Made by a program: the position numbers and the translations under genes | Origin: Demequina salsinemoris | Lineage (GTDB): Bacteria > Actinomycetota > Actinomycetes > Actinomycetales > Demequinaceae | Reading direction: 5' to 3' | NCBI RefSeq assembly: GCF_000974805.1 | Contig: NZ_BBQZ01000005.1 | Span: 246,777 to 310,776, forward strand | DNA: 64,000 nucleotides | Shown here: positions 17,269 to 26,052 of the stretch, piece after piece | Layout: each line of letters opens with the position of its first letter | Position numbering within the stretch: position 1 is the first letter of the stretch | Notes under the pieces: generated by a model | Databases searched by the model: none | Told to the model about the DNA's origin: nothing | The model's input: the letters and a program-made list of their open reading frames with translations, nothing else

Positions 17269-17847
17269 GTGGTTCTCGGAGAGGGCTTCGACCCCGCGCT
17301 CGCGGCGGCGCGCACGGGCGCCGAGTGGGCGTGGGAGAGCCTCTACCGCGATCTCGCCGGCCAGGTCGGCGGGTATCTGCGGAGCCGAGGCGCGCAGGAC
17401 CCCGAGGACGTCCTGTCCGAGACCTTCCTCTCCGTCGCGAAGGACATCCGTCGGTTCGAGGGCGACGAGTCCGACTTCCGCGCGTGGGTGTTCACCATCG
17501 CGCACCGCCGCATGCAGGACGCGTTCCGCAAGCGGGGGCGCCAGGTGCCCACGTTCGATGGTGAGGAGGCGCTCGAGGCCGCGGCCGGAGCGTGGCTCGG
17601 CAACTCGGAGGACGAGGCGATGGCGCACCTGTCCGCGGCCCAGGTCGAGAGCATCGTCCGTGGGCTGTCCGACGTCCAGCGGGACGTCCTCATGCTCCGC
17701 GTGGTCGGCGACCTCTCCGTGGCCGAGACCGCGCAGGTGCTGAACCGCTCCGAGGGCGCGGTCAAGGCGATCCAGAGCCGCGCTCTCAAGGTGCTCCGCA
17801 AGAATCTTTCACAGAGCGCGTCACCTTTCCGCTCCGATGAGCGATGA
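17269..17847 (+). CDS. ECF-type RNA polymerase sigma factor
   Basis: The 192-residue protein has sigma region 2 (about residues 20-90, with DPEDVLSETFLSVAKDIRRF and RAWVFTIAHRRMQDAFRKR) and region 4 (about 125-180, VAETAQVLNRSEGAVKAIQSRAL, the -35-reading helix). Region 3 is absent, as in ECF factors. A GTG start follows AGGTGAGGGGG. Its 3' end overlaps the next gene by 11 bases. That gene encodes a single-pass membrane protein, in the usual position of an anti-sigma factor. A TACTGT box about 37 bases upstream may be its own promoter. Confidence 0.92.
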   Translation: MVLGEGFDPALAAARTGAEWAWESLYRDLAGQVGGYLRSRGAQDPEDVLSETFLSVAKDIRRFEGDESDFRAWVFTIAHRRMQDAFRKRGRQVPTFDGEEALEAAAGAWLGNSEDEAMAHLSAAQVESIVRGLSDVQRDVLMLRVVGDLSVAETAQVLNRSEGAVKAIQSRALKVLRKNLSQSASPFRSDER

Positions 17848-18949
17848 CAGGGATGCCATGACGAAACACCCCCCTCGTGACGACGAGTTCGAAGCCGCGC
17901 TCCAGGGCCCCCCGCCCGGGCGCGCGGACATGGCCGTCCTCTCGGAGGCGTTCGACGCGATGCGTCGGACCTATGCCTTCGAGCAGGATGACGCGCACAC
18001 AGCCGCCTTCGCAGGCAGGCTTGCCGCCGTGGCCGCCGTCGCCCCCCTTGGCGGCGGCACGGTCGGCGCGCACCCGCGGGGCCGCACGCGCATGCAGCGT
18101 CGTGCGGCCGCCGCGATTGCGGCCGCGGCCGTGATCACCGTGACCTTCGGCGGCGTCGCGGCGGCGAACGAGGCCGCCCCCGGCGACGCCCTCTACGGAC
18201 TGGACCGCGCGCTCGAGCGTCTCGGTGTGAATGCGGGAGGCGCCCACGAGCGTCTCCTCGAGATGCGGGAGCTGCTCGCCGACGGCGATGTGGACGACGC
18301 GCTGGACCTCTCGGTCGAGGCCGTCGACGCGATGGACGATCTCGACGAGGCCGAGGCCGACGAGCTGACCGGGCTGCTCCACGCCGCCGAGTCCGTGATG
18401 AGCAACGGGTCGGAGCAGTCGGCCGAGCGTCGCGCCCAGGTGGCCGCGATGCTCACCTTCATGGCCGAGACCGATCTCACCGGCCGCGAGTTCGGGCAGG
18501 CGGTGTCTCAGCACGCGCGCGGCATCGTCGATGACGAGTCTGACGAAGCGGCAACGGATGACACCACCGACGCGGCGCCCGGCAACTCGGGCACCGCGCC
18601 GGGGCACACCAAGGACGCGGACGCCACCACGAAGAGCGACAAGTCCAAGGACTCGGCCACGACGGACGATGCGGACGACGAGTCCGATGCGGACGAGGCC
18701 GAGGACGCCGCGCAGTCGGACGACGACGCTTCCACGGACGACTCGGCCGATTCCGGCTCGAGCGCGAACCGCAGCGCCAACAGCAACGCGGGCGGCGCCT
18801 CGGACCAGGCGAAGGGGTCCCAGTCGAACGCGGGCGGGAACTCGGACGCGGCGAAGGAGTCGCACGCGAACGCGAACGCCGGCTCTGCCGCCGGGGATGA
18901 CGATGCGTCGTCCGACGACTCAGGTGACGCGGGGTCCGACGAGGACTGA
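17837..18949 (+). CDS. DUF5667-like membrane protein with long acidic low-complexity tail (putative sigma partner)
   Basis: The 370-residue protein has a cytoplasmic N-terminus (1-90), one membrane segment (about 93-115, AAAAIAAAAVITVTFGGVA) and a DUF5667-like helical extracytoplasmic region (PGDALYGLDRALERLGV onward, about 120-230). The last roughly 140 residues are almost only Asp, Ser, Ala, Asn, Gly, Thr and Lys. Overlap with the ECF sigma gene implies co-translation and suggests anti-sigma or surface-sensing function, but no zinc-binding anti-sigma motif is visible. ATG 17858 is an alternative start. The tail could be a wall-spanning spacer. Confidence 0.75.
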   Translation: MSDDRDAMTKHPPRDDEFEAALQGPPPGRADMAVLSEAFDAMRRTYAFEQDDAHTAAFAGRLAAVAAVAPLGGGTVGAHPRGRTRMQRRAAAAIAAAAVITVTFGGVAAANEAAPGDALYGLDRALERLGVNAGGAHERLLEMRELLADGDVDDALDLSVEAVDAMDDLDEAEADELTGLLHAAESVMSNGSEQSAERRAQVAAMLTFMAETDLTGREFGQAVSQHARGIVDDESDEAATDDTTDAAPGNSGTAPGHTKDADATTKSDKSKDSATTDDADDESDADEAEDAAQSDDDASTDDSADSGSSANRSANSNAGGASDQAKGSQSNAGGNSDAAKESHANANAGSAAGDDDASSDDSGDAGSDED

Positions 18950-18960
18950 CGCTCGCGAAG

Positions 18961-18980
18961 GACGGCCGATGCCGGCCGTC
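18961..18980 (+). terminator. Hairpin after the sigma operon
   Basis: GACGGCC-GATGCC-GGCCGTC is a perfect 7-bp stem, 11 bases after the stop codon, between convergent genes. It has no T-tract. Confidence 0.55.
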
Positions 18981-19012
18981 AGGCGGTTGTCAGGATCAGG
19001 TCGTCGCCAGGA

Positions 19013-19546
19013 TCACGCAGCCGCGGCGTTCAGCACGGTCGCGAGCTGCGCGCCCCACGCGCGGGCCTTCGCGAGCTCGCCGTCCTTGAGCAGGTCCGCC
19101 TCGGTGGGCCCGGCGTTGCGGAAGTCCACGCGGAAGCTCTTCGGCTGAGCGAGCAGCGAGCACCCCTTCGCGGCCTGCGCGCGGATGATCGCGGTCGAGG
19201 AGCCTCGGCCGAGGGGCCCGCGGACGCGGGTGTCGAACGCTGTGGCGGGGATGGCCAGCTCGGGCAGTCCCGCGAGCCAGTCGCGCATGAGCGGCGCGTC
19301 GGTGCGAGGCGCCAGGTGCGCCTCGTCGACCTTCTTCGCGGCGGCGGCCGCGAGGGACTCCGAGGTGGGCAGGCTCATGCCGTGCACCGGCGCCCCCGCG
19401 ATGAGGGCGCGGATCGATGCCGCCTCCGCTGGGTCGGTGTCGGCTGTCGACACCGCGATCGCCTCCTCGCCGAGGCCCTCCGCGATGGCGCGAGCGATCG
19501 CCGCTGTGTTGCCCCACAGCGACTCGTACACCACCCAGATAGCCAT
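19013..19546 (-). CDS. Flavodoxin-like domain protein
   Basis: The 177-residue protein begins with the FMN-phosphate loop typical of flavodoxins, VVYESLWGNTAAIARAIAEG (residues 5-24), and alternates strands and helices through the length. An aromatic pair around the isoalloxazine is not obvious, so FMN binding should be treated as likely but not certain. No partner reductase is adjacent. A weak hairpin lies downstream (19617-19640). Function in electron transfer is inferred from family only. Confidence 0.75.
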   Translation of the reverse strand: MAIWVVYESLWGNTAAIARAIAEGLGEEAIAVSTADTDPAEAASIRALIAGAPVHGMSLPTSESLAAAAAKKVDEAHLAPRTDAPLMRDWLAGLPELAIPATAFDTRVRGPLGRGSSTAIIRAQAAKGCSLLAQPKSFRVDFRNAGPTEADLLKDGELAKARAWGAQLATVLNAAAA

Positions 19547-19647
19547 GGGAAAAGCCTGACCGACATCGCGGCGGAAATCGTCGGACGAAGGTCCTGAAAT
19601 CCCCGTTGTCGCGTGTCACCAGGGCGAATATGCCCCGGTGGCGAGAG

Positions 19648-20688
19648 TCAGGAATCGGCGAGAGCGGTGTCCAACGCGAGCATCTCCGCGGCGAACCTCG
19701 CGCGCATGGCGGCCTTCGTATCGTCGTCGCAGAACGCGCCGTCGATCCCGGCGAGCGCGATCCGCTTGGCGTCCTCGACGCCGAGCCCCATGAGCGGCAG
19801 CGCCTCCCTGAACTCGCGTGCCACGGACGTCCGGAAGAACACCGCATCGTCCGAGGAGAAGCTGACCGAGAGCCCTGCGTCGATCATCCTGCGGATCCGA
19901 TGCTCGGGGTCGATCGTCCAGCCGGAGCAGATCGTGGTGGACCACGGGGTGGTCGCGAAGTGCATGCCCGCGTCGCGGGCGCGCGCGGTGAGCGCAGGGT
20001 CGTCGACGATGCGGTAGCCGTGGTCGATGCGGTCCACAGCGAGGTCCTCGAGGGCGACGCGCACGTTCTCGGGGGCGTCGACCGGGCGCTCGCCGACGTG
20101 CGCGGTGGTCTTGAGCCCGTGCCGGCGCGCGAGCGCGTAGGCGTCGGAGAAGCGGCCGGGGTCCTCGGTGAGCTCGGGGGTCAGGTCGTCCATCCCGATC
20201 CCGACCACCTCGGGGATCGGGTCGGCGAGCACCTGCTCCACGAGCTCGACCGCCGCGGCGGGGGAGTCCTGGCGGTTGATCGCGACGACGATGCGGAAGC
20301 CGACGCCGAGATCGGCCTCGGCCGCTCGCAGGCCGTCGATGATCGGGTCCAGCAGGTCCCGGTAGCCGAGGCCCTTCGGAGCGAAGTACTGCGGGTTGAC
20401 GTAGTACTCGCGGTAGCGCAGCGACCCGGCGGCCGCGTCCGCCCGCACCCCGTCGTACGCGACCTGCGCGAGGTCCTCGGAGGTGCGAAGCACGTCCGTC
20501 GCGGCGCGGAACGCGACGAGGAAGTCCGCGAGGTCGTCGTAGTCGAACAGCGTCTCGGGATCCGTCGTCGGCAGCGCGACGCCGTAGCGGTCCGCGAGCT
20601 GGATGAGCCGCCCCGCGGACATCGTGGACACGAAGTGGCAGTGCAGCTCTGTCTTCGGGAGGAGTCTCAGGTAGTCGTCGACGCGCAT
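19648..20688 (-). CDS. add: Adenosine deaminase family amidohydrolase
   Basis: The 346-residue protein carries the zinc and catalytic motifs of the adenosine/adenine deaminase family: KTELHCHF (about 11-18), the glutamate in HVGE (about 190), DRIDHGYR (about 215) and SFSSDD (about 268). The reaction would be deamination of adenosine (or adenine/AMP analogue) to inosine. The SFSSDD site replaces the usual SLNTDDP, so substrate preference may differ. ATG 20688 was chosen; GTG 20706 is also possible and neither has a strong ribosome-binding site. The gene follows ndgR on the same strand after 86 bases that contain a copy of the 10-mer. Confidence 0.82.
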   Translation of the reverse strand: MRVDDYLRLLPKTELHCHFVSTMSAGRLIQLADRYGVALPTTDPETLFDYDDLADFLVAFRAATDVLRTSEDLAQVAYDGVRADAAAGSLRYREYYVNPQYFAPKGLGYRDLLDPIIDGLRAAEADLGVGFRIVVAINRQDSPAAAVELVEQVLADPIPEVVGIGMDDLTPELTEDPGRFSDAYALARRHGLKTTAHVGERPVDAPENVRVALEDLAVDRIDHGYRIVDDPALTARARDAGMHFATTPWSTTICSGWTIDPEHRIRRMIDAGLSVSFSSDDAVFFRTSVAREFREALPLMGLGVEDAKRIALAGIDGAFCDDDTKAAMRARFAAEMLALDTALADS

Positions 20689-20774
20689 GAGGTCAGTGAA
20701 GCGCACCGATGTTTCGCGCGCGCGTCGGCGCCGAGGGACTGGCCAGGGACGATGCGGGGGATGAGGGGGCGCCG

Positions 20775-21494
20775 TCAGCCGGCGGTGCGGCGCAGGACCT
20801 CGCTGAGCTGCTGGGCGGCCTCGACGACCGCTGTCGCGTGCATCGTCCCGGGGTGGGCGGTCATGCGCTCGGCCGGGCCCGAGATCGAGACGGCCGCGAT
20901 CACCGTGCCCGCGGTGCCCCACACAGGGGCGGACACGGAGCTGACGCCGGGCTCGCGCTCGCCCGAGGACTCGGCGTAGCCGCGCTCGCGGACGACCGCG
21001 AGGTCGCGAGCGGTGTAGCGCGCTGCGGCGAGCGTGCGATGGATGCGCTCGGTCTCCTCCCATGCGGTGAGCACCTGCGCGGCGGAGCCCGCGGCCATGG
21101 TCATGGTGGTGCCGACGGGGATCGAGTCGCGCAGGCCCATCGCGCGGTCGGCGGAGGCGATGCAGATGCGCTGGTCGCCGTGCGGGCGGTACAGCTGCGA
21201 GGACTCGCCGGTGCGGTCGCGCAGGACGGTGAGCACGGGCTGCGCGGCGGAGACGAGGCGGTCCTCGCCCACCGCGGCGGCGAGCTGCGCGAAGCGCGGT
21301 CCCAGGATGAACGCCCCGGTAGCGTCGCGGCCCACGAGGCGGTGGTGCTCGAGCGCGAGCAGCAGCCGGTGCGCGGTGGGGCGCGCGAGGTGCGTGGTCG
21401 TGACGATCTGGCCGAGGGTGGCGGGGCCCTCCTCCAAGGCGGTCAGCAGGGCCGCCGCCTTGTCAATCACGCCGACGCCGCTATGATTGTCCAT
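20775..21494 (-). CDS. ndgR: IclR-family regulator, NdgR-like
   Basis: The 239-residue protein has an N-terminal winged helix (residues 8-65; LARPTAHRLLLALE recognition helix) and an IclR effector domain with SSVSAPVW near residue 185. Being divergent from leuCD is the hallmark of NdgR/LtbR, which controls leucine and related amino acid synthesis in actinobacteria (established). TAGTAT 6 bases before the ATG suggests a leaderless transcript. The palindrome at 21510-21524 lies next to both promoters, so it may also be autoregulated. Confidence 0.88.
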   Translation of the reverse strand: MDNHSGVGVIDKAAALLTALEEGPATLGQIVTTTHLARPTAHRLLLALEHHRLVGRDATGAFILGPRFAQLAAAVGEDRLVSAAQPVLTVLRDRTGESSQLYRPHGDQRICIASADRAMGLRDSIPVGTTMTMAAGSAAQVLTAWEETERIHRTLAAARYTARDLAVVRERGYAESSGEREPGVSSVSAPVWGTAGTVIAAVSISGPAERMTAHPGTMHATAVVEAAQQLSEVLRRTAG

Positions 21495-21509
21495 AGAGCG
21501 ATACTAGCG

Positions 21510-21524
21510 TCTCAAAATGTGAGA
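21510..21524. promoter_or_regulatory. Operator between ndgR and leuC
   Basis: TCTCA-AAATG-TGAGA is a perfect inverted repeat in the 58-base divergent spacer, 28 bases before leuC and just outside the predicted ndgR -10 box. It is the likely NdgR site. Confidence 0.65.
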
Positions 21525-21552
21525 TGTCTAGACCGAGATCGAGGAGGAGAGC

Positions 21553-22977
21553 ATGGGTACGACCCTCGCCGAGAAGCTGTGGGCCAACCACCTGGTCAAG
21601 AAGGGTGAGGGCGGCGCTCCCGACCTCATCTACATCGACCTTCACATGTGCCACGAGGTCACGAGCCCGCAGGCGTTCGAGGGCCTCCGCATCGCCGGAC
21701 GCAAGGTCCGCCGCCCGGACCTCACGATCGCGACCGAGGACCACAACACGCCCACGCTGGACATCGACCTCCCGATCGCGGACGAGACCAGCCGCAAGCA
21801 GGTCGACAAGCTGCGCGAGAACACGAACGAGTTCGGCGTCCGCATCCACTCGCTGGGCGACGCCGACCAGGGCATCGTCCACGTCGTCGGCCCCCAGCTC
21901 GGGCTCACCATGCCCGGTATGACCGTGGTCTGCGGCGACTCGCACACCTCGACCCACGGCGCGTTCGGGTCGCTCGCGTTCGGCATCGGCACCTCCGAGG
22001 TGGAGCACGTCCTCGCCACCCAGACGCTGCCGCTCAAGCCGTTCAAGACGATGGCGATCAACGTCGACGGTGAGCTGCCCAAGGGCGCGACCGCGAAGGA
22101 CATCATCCTCGCGATCATCGCGAAGATCGGCACCGGCGGCGGCGCGGGCTACGTGCTCGAGTACCGTGGCGACGCGATCCGCAACCTCTCCATGGAGGGG
22201 CGCATGACGATCTGCAACATGTCGATCGAGGCCGGCGCCCGCGCCGGCATGATCGCGCCCGACGAGACGACCTTCGAGTACGTCAAGGGCCGTCCGCACG
22301 CCCCCGAGGGCGCCGACTGGGATGCCGCCGTCGAGTTCTGGAAGACGCTCAAGACGGACGACGACGCGGTGTTCGACACCGAGGTGAACCTCAACGCCGC
22401 CGACCTCGAGCCCTTCATCACCTGGGGAACGAACCCCGGCCAGGGCCTGCCGCTGTCCGCCAACGTGCCGAGCCCCGAGGACTTCGCCGAGGAGTCCGAC
22501 CGCGAGGCCGCGAAGAACGCGCTCGAGTACATGGGCCTCACGCCCGGCACGCCGTTTCGCGACATCACGATCGACACGGTGTTCCTGGGCTCGTGCACCA
22601 ACGGCCGCATCGAGGACCTGCGCGCCGCCGCGGCGATCCTCCAGGGTCGCAAGAAGGCCGACAACATCCGCCTGCTCGTCGTCCCCGGTTCGGCGCGCGT
22701 CCGCCTCCAGGCCGAGCGCGAGGGCCTCGACAAGATCTTCCTCGACTTCGGCGGCGAGTGGCGCAACGCCGGCTGCTCGATGTGCCTGGGCATGAACCCC
22801 GACCAGCTCAAGCCGCAGGAGCGCTCGGCGTCCACCTCGAACCGCAACTTCGAGGGCCGCCAGGGCAAGGGCGGCCGCACGCACCTCGTGTCCCCGCTCG
22901 TCGCCGCCGCCACCGCGGTGCGCGGCACCCTGTCCAGCCCCGACGACCTCGACGACGCGCCCTCGGCGCTCGCGTAA
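21553..22977 (+). CDS. leuC: 3-isopropylmalate dehydratase large subunit
   Basis: The 474-residue aconitase-fold subunit binds a [4Fe-4S] cluster and with LeuD isomerises 2-isopropylmalate to 3-isopropylmalate in leucine synthesis. The cluster cysteines are in [11 protein letters not shown] (about 345-355) and [10 protein letters not shown] (about 407-416). Substrate-site residues [14 protein letters not shown] are near 130. The ATG follows GAGGAGAG. leuD follows after 12 bases in the same operon. Control by the divergent NdgR-like regulator is expected. Confidence 0.98.
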   Translation: MGTTLAEKLWANHLVKKGEGGAPDLIYIDLHMCHEVTSPQAFEGLRIAGRKVRRPDLTIATEDHNTPTLDIDLPIADETSRKQVDKLRENTNEFGVRIHSLGDADQGIVHVVGPQLGLTMPGMTVVCGDSHTSTHGAFGSLAFGIGTSEVEHVLATQTLPLKPFKTMAINVDGELPKGATAKDIILAIIAKIGTGGGAGYVLEYRGDAIRNLSMEGRMTICNMSIEAGARAGMIAPDETTFEYVKGRPHAPEGADWDAAVEFWKTLKTDDDAVFDTEVNLNAADLEPFITWGTNPGQGLPLSANVPSPEDFAEESDREAAKNALEYMGLTPGTPFRDITIDTVFLGSCTNGRIEDLRAAAAILQGRKKADNIRLLVVPGSARVRLQAEREGLDKIFLDFGGEWRNAGCSMCLGMNPDQLKPQERSASTSNRNFEGRQGKGGRTHLVSPLVAAATAVRGTLSSPDDLDDAPSALA

Positions 22978-22989
22978 AGGAGACGAGCC

Positions 22990-23628
22990 ATGGAGAAGTT
23001 CACCACCCACACCGGCGTCGGCGTCCCGCTGCGTCGCTCCAACGTCGACACCGACCAGATCATCCCCGCGGTGTACCTCAAGCGCATCACGCGCACGGGC
23101 TTCGAGGACGCGCTGTTCGCGGCCTGGCGCGGCGACCCCGAGTTCATCCTCAACAAGCCCGAGTACACGCACGGCTCCGTGCTGGTCGCGGGCCCCGACT
23201 TCGGCACCGGCTCATCCCGCGAGCACGCCGTGTGGGCGCTCAAGGACTACGGCTTCAAGGTCGTGCTCGCCTCGCGCTACGCGGACATCTTCCGCGGCAA
23301 TTCCGGCAAGCAGGGCCTCGTCACGGGCGTCGTCAGCCAGGAGAACATCGAGCTGCTGTGGAAGCTGCTCGAGACCGAGCCCGGCAAGGAGATCACGGTC
23401 TCGCTCGAGGACCGCACCGTCACGTGCGGAGAGCTGACGGTCCCGTTCGAGATCGACGACTACGTCCGCTGGCGCCTCATGGAGGGTCTCGACGACATCG
23501 GCCTGACGCTGCGCGACGAGGAGGCCATCACGGCCTTCGAGGCGACCCGCGAGTCGTGGCGTCCCAAGACGCTGCCCGCGAAGACGCTCCCCAAGGAGGA
23601 GATCGTCGCGGCGCGTCCCGTCGACTGA
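22990..23628 (+). CDS. leuD: 3-isopropylmalate dehydratase small subunit
   Basis: The 212-residue swivel-domain partner of LeuC carries the family motif [10 protein letters not shown] (residues 14-23) and [13 protein letters not shown] (about 73-85), which binds the substrate carboxylates. Length is normal. AAAGGAGA precedes the ATG. The operon ends in a strong hairpin. Confidence 0.98.
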   Translation: MEKFTTHTGVGVPLRRSNVDTDQIIPAVYLKRITRTGFEDALFAAWRGDPEFILNKPEYTHGSVLVAGPDFGTGSSREHAVWALKDYGFKVVLASRYADIFRGNSGKQGLVTGVVSQENIELLWKLLETEPGKEITVSLEDRTVTCGELTVPFEIDDYVRWRLMEGLDDIGLTLRDEEAITAFEATRESWRPKTLPAKTLPKEEIVAARPVD

Positions 23629-23642
23629 CCGACGCAGCACGC

Positions 23643-23682
23643 GCGATGCGCTCGCCGTCCCCAGGGACGGCGAGCGCATCGC
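23643..23682 (+). terminator. Strong hairpin after leuCD
   Basis: GATGCGCTCGCCGTCCC (23645-23661) and its perfect complement (23664-23680), extended by two more pairs, give a stem of about 18-19 bp with a minimal loop. It has no T-tract. Confidence 0.75.
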
Positions 23683-23730
23683 CGTATCGGCCTCCGCGAA
23701 CGCGGAAGGCGCCGGGAATAGGATGCAAAG

Positions 23731-24345
23731 GTGAACGCTGAGGGGCGAGTGAAGCGCCGGCGTCGGGGCGACGCGCTCGAGGACGCGATCCTCGACGCGG
23801 CCTGGGACGTCCTGAGCGAGGGCGGCCACGCTGCCTTCACGCTCGACGCGGTCGCGCGCCGCGCCCGCACGAGCCGCACCGTGCTCGCCCGCCGCTGGGA
23901 GGACCGCGCCGCCCTCATGAAGGCCGCGCTGTGGAAGCGCGGCCGCTCCGAGGACGGCGCCGCCCTCGACACCGGTTCCCTGCGCAACGACGTGCTGGTC
24001 CTGCTCGGCAACGCGTCGCTGCGGCCCGATCGCTACGAGGCGCTGCTCTACGCCTCGGCCTCGGGCGACGCGCTCGCCGACGGAGCCGAGCGCAGCCGGC
24101 TGCGGGAGATCTTCCTGTCCGACTCCGTGACGCGCATGGAGGACGTCTGGTTCCGCGCCGTCGATCGCGGCGAGGCGCCGGACGGGAGCGTCGACCCCTG
24201 GCTGCTCGCGCTGCCGTTCGACCTGTTCAGCGCCGAGGTGCTCATGACCAGGCAGGCTCCGGGAGCGCTGCGGCTCGCGTGGATCGTCGACGAGGTGTTC
24301 ATGCCGCTCGTCCGCGCGCGCCTCGCCCAAGGACGCGCCTCGTGA
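23731..24345 (+). CDS. TetR-family transcriptional regulator
   Basis: The 204-residue protein has a TetR-type helix-turn-helix at residues 15-62 (FTLDAVARRARTSRTVLARRW) and a helical effector domain. The start is a GTG with TAGGAT six bases upstream, a leaderless layout. It overlaps the next gene by GTGA, so regulator and nucleoside-kinase-like gene are co-expressed. The ligand is unknown. Confidence 0.85.
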   Translation: MNAEGRVKRRRRGDALEDAILDAAWDVLSEGGHAAFTLDAVARRARTSRTVLARRWEDRAALMKAALWKRGRSEDGAALDTGSLRNDVLVLLGNASLRPDRYEALLYASASGDALADGAERSRLREIFLSDSVTRMEDVWFRAVDRGEAPDGSVDPWLLALPFDLFSAEVLMTRQAPGALRLAWIVDEVFMPLVRARLAQGRAS

Positions 24346-25016
24346 CGGCCCCGGCCGACCTCCCGCGCGGCGCGCTCGACCTCGCGGGCGCGCTCGCCGC
24401 GCAGGTCATCGACGACGCGGACTCCTCCGCCGGCACGCGGCTGATCGGCGTCGCGGGCGGCCCCGGCTCGGGCAAGTCGACGCTCGCGGCGGCCCTCGTG
24501 GCCGTGATCCGCCAGCGGCGGGCCGACCTCAAGCCCGCGCTCGTGCCGATGGACGGATTCCATCTGCCGCAGGCCGAGCTCGAGGCGCGCGGCCTCGCCG
24601 GCCGCAAGGGCGCCCCCGAGACCTTCGATCCCGCAGCGCTCGTCGCCGTGCTCGACGCCCTGCGCGCGCCGCGGAGCGAGGCGGTGCCCGTCCCCGACTA
24701 CGACCGCGCGCTTCACGAGCCCGTGCATGGGCGACTCTCCGTGCCCGCCGACTGCCGCATCGTCCTGGTGGAGGGCAACTGGCTCACCCTGGACTCGACC
24801 CCGTGGCTGCGCGTGCACGAGCGCCTCGACGCGCTGTGGTTCCTGGACGTGCCCTGGGAGGCGTGCCGCGAGCGGCTCATCGCGCGGCGCGTCGCCACGG
24901 GCCGTGAGCCCGGACCCGCGCGCGTCTGGGTGGACACCGTGGACGCCGAGAACTACTGGCTCGCCCACGACTCCTCGCGCACCGCGGACCTCATCCTCAC
25001 GCCGGGCACCTGCTGA
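24342..25016 (+). CDS. P-loop nucleoside/nucleotide kinase family protein (PanK/uridine kinase-like)
   Basis: The 224-residue protein has a Walker A GGPGSGKST (about residues 40-48), MDGFHLP (about 73-79), DYDRALHEP and LVEGNWL, the pattern of the YggC/FrcK-like branch of the uridine kinase/pantothenate kinase superfamily. It should transfer phosphate from ATP to a sugar, nucleoside or related alcohol; the acceptor is unknown. The GTG start overlaps the TetR stop. A sugar kinase (PfkB) converges from the other side. Confidence 0.85.
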   Translation: MTAPADLPRGALDLAGALAAQVIDDADSSAGTRLIGVAGGPGSGKSTLAAALVAVIRQRRADLKPALVPMDGFHLPQAELEARGLAGRKGAPETFDPAALVAVLDALRAPRSEAVPVPDYDRALHEPVHGRLSVPADCRIVLVEGNWLTLDSTPWLRVHERLDALWFLDVPWEACRERLIARRVATGREPGPARVWVDTVDAENYWLAHDSSRTADLILTPGTC

Positions 25017-25041
25017 GCCGGTCGACGCCCGGAGCTCACGC

Positions 25042-25950
25042 TCAGCGCTCGTGGGGGAGCCGGCCGCTCAGCCACGAGCGCGTCCCGAACGATCCGAGCG
25101 ACGCGCCCGCGACCGCCGACGCCCACACCGCATCGTCGTGGATGCGCTCATCCTCGAGCCCGAGCTCGGCGATGCGGAACGCGAAGGCGCCATGGAAGAA
25201 GTCTCCGGCGCCGAGAGTGTCGACCACGGGGACGGGCCGCACGCCGGCCTCGCCCGATCCGACGGGCGTGCGGTAGAGCACCGATCGACCGCCGCGCGTG
25301 ATGAGGACCCGCTGCACGCCGAGCGCGAGCAGGGTGCTGACCACGGCCGCGGGCTCGCCGTCGGTCCCGGGCGGGGCGAAGTCGTCGGAGACGACCGCGA
25401 TGTCGACGTGGTCGAGGACGTCGAGCGAGTAGGGCTTCCAGCTGCCCGCGTCGAGGATCACGGGGACCCCGGCCTCGCGCGCGGCACGCGCGATCGGGAT
25501 CCCCAGATGGCGGTGGTAGCCGTCGAGGAGCACCGCGTCGAGGCCATGGACCAGGGACGATGCGTCAAGATCCGCCGGGGTCTCGCGTTCCGAGGCCGCG
25601 GTGCCGGTGGGGGAGACGACGGCGCGGTCGCCGGTCGCCTGAGTCACCATGATCGCCGCGGTCGCGGGCGGGCCGTCGCCCGAGGGATCCGCCACGCGGA
25701 CGTCGACGCCGCAGTCCCGGAGGTCGGAGAGCACGAGCTCGCTCAGCTGATGCGGGGGCAGGGCCGTCACGAGCGTCGTCTGGGCGCCGCATCGTGCCGC
25801 GGCGACCGCCGCGTTGGCGGCGGGGCCACCGCCCGCGAGGAGGAAGTCGAGCGCGGCCACCTTCTCGTTGGGGCGCGGCAGCCGCTCGACGAGCTGGACG
25901 ACGTCGAGCGTGGCGAGGCCCGCGCACAGGACGCGAGGCGGATCGGTCAC
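25042..25950 (-). CDS. PfkB-family carbohydrate/nucleoside kinase
   Basis: The 302-residue ribokinase-fold protein has the substrate-site GGGPAANAAVAAARCG (about 39-54) and the PfkB signature DTLGAGDFFHGAF (about 245-257) with the catalytic Asp in GAGD. It phosphorylates a sugar or nucleoside at a hydroxymethyl group; specificity is unknown. The GTG start has TACAGT six bases upstream, fitting a leaderless mRNA. A 10-mer copy is within the gene (25555-25564). Confidence 0.88.
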   Translation of the reverse strand: MTDPPRVLCAGLATLDVVQLVERLPRPNEKVAALDFLLAGGGPAANAAVAAARCGAQTTLVTALPPHQLSELVLSDLRDCGVDVRVADPSGDGPPATAAIMVTQATGDRAVVSPTGTAASERETPADLDASSLVHGLDAVLLDGYHRHLGIPIARAAREAGVPVILDAGSWKPYSLDVLDHVDIAVVSDDFAPPGTDGEPAAVVSTLLALGVQRVLITRGGRSVLYRTPVGSGEAGVRPVPVVDTLGAGDFFHGAFAFRIAELGLEDERIHDDAVWASAVAGASLGSFGTRSWLSGRLPHER

Positions 25951-26052
25951 GGCACCACTGTAGAGCCGAAGGCCCTGGTCTCCCGGGAGTCACTCGCGCC
26001 GCGCTGTGGAGATCGGACGGGCCGAGCGTCCGAGATGGGGCACCATAGGACC

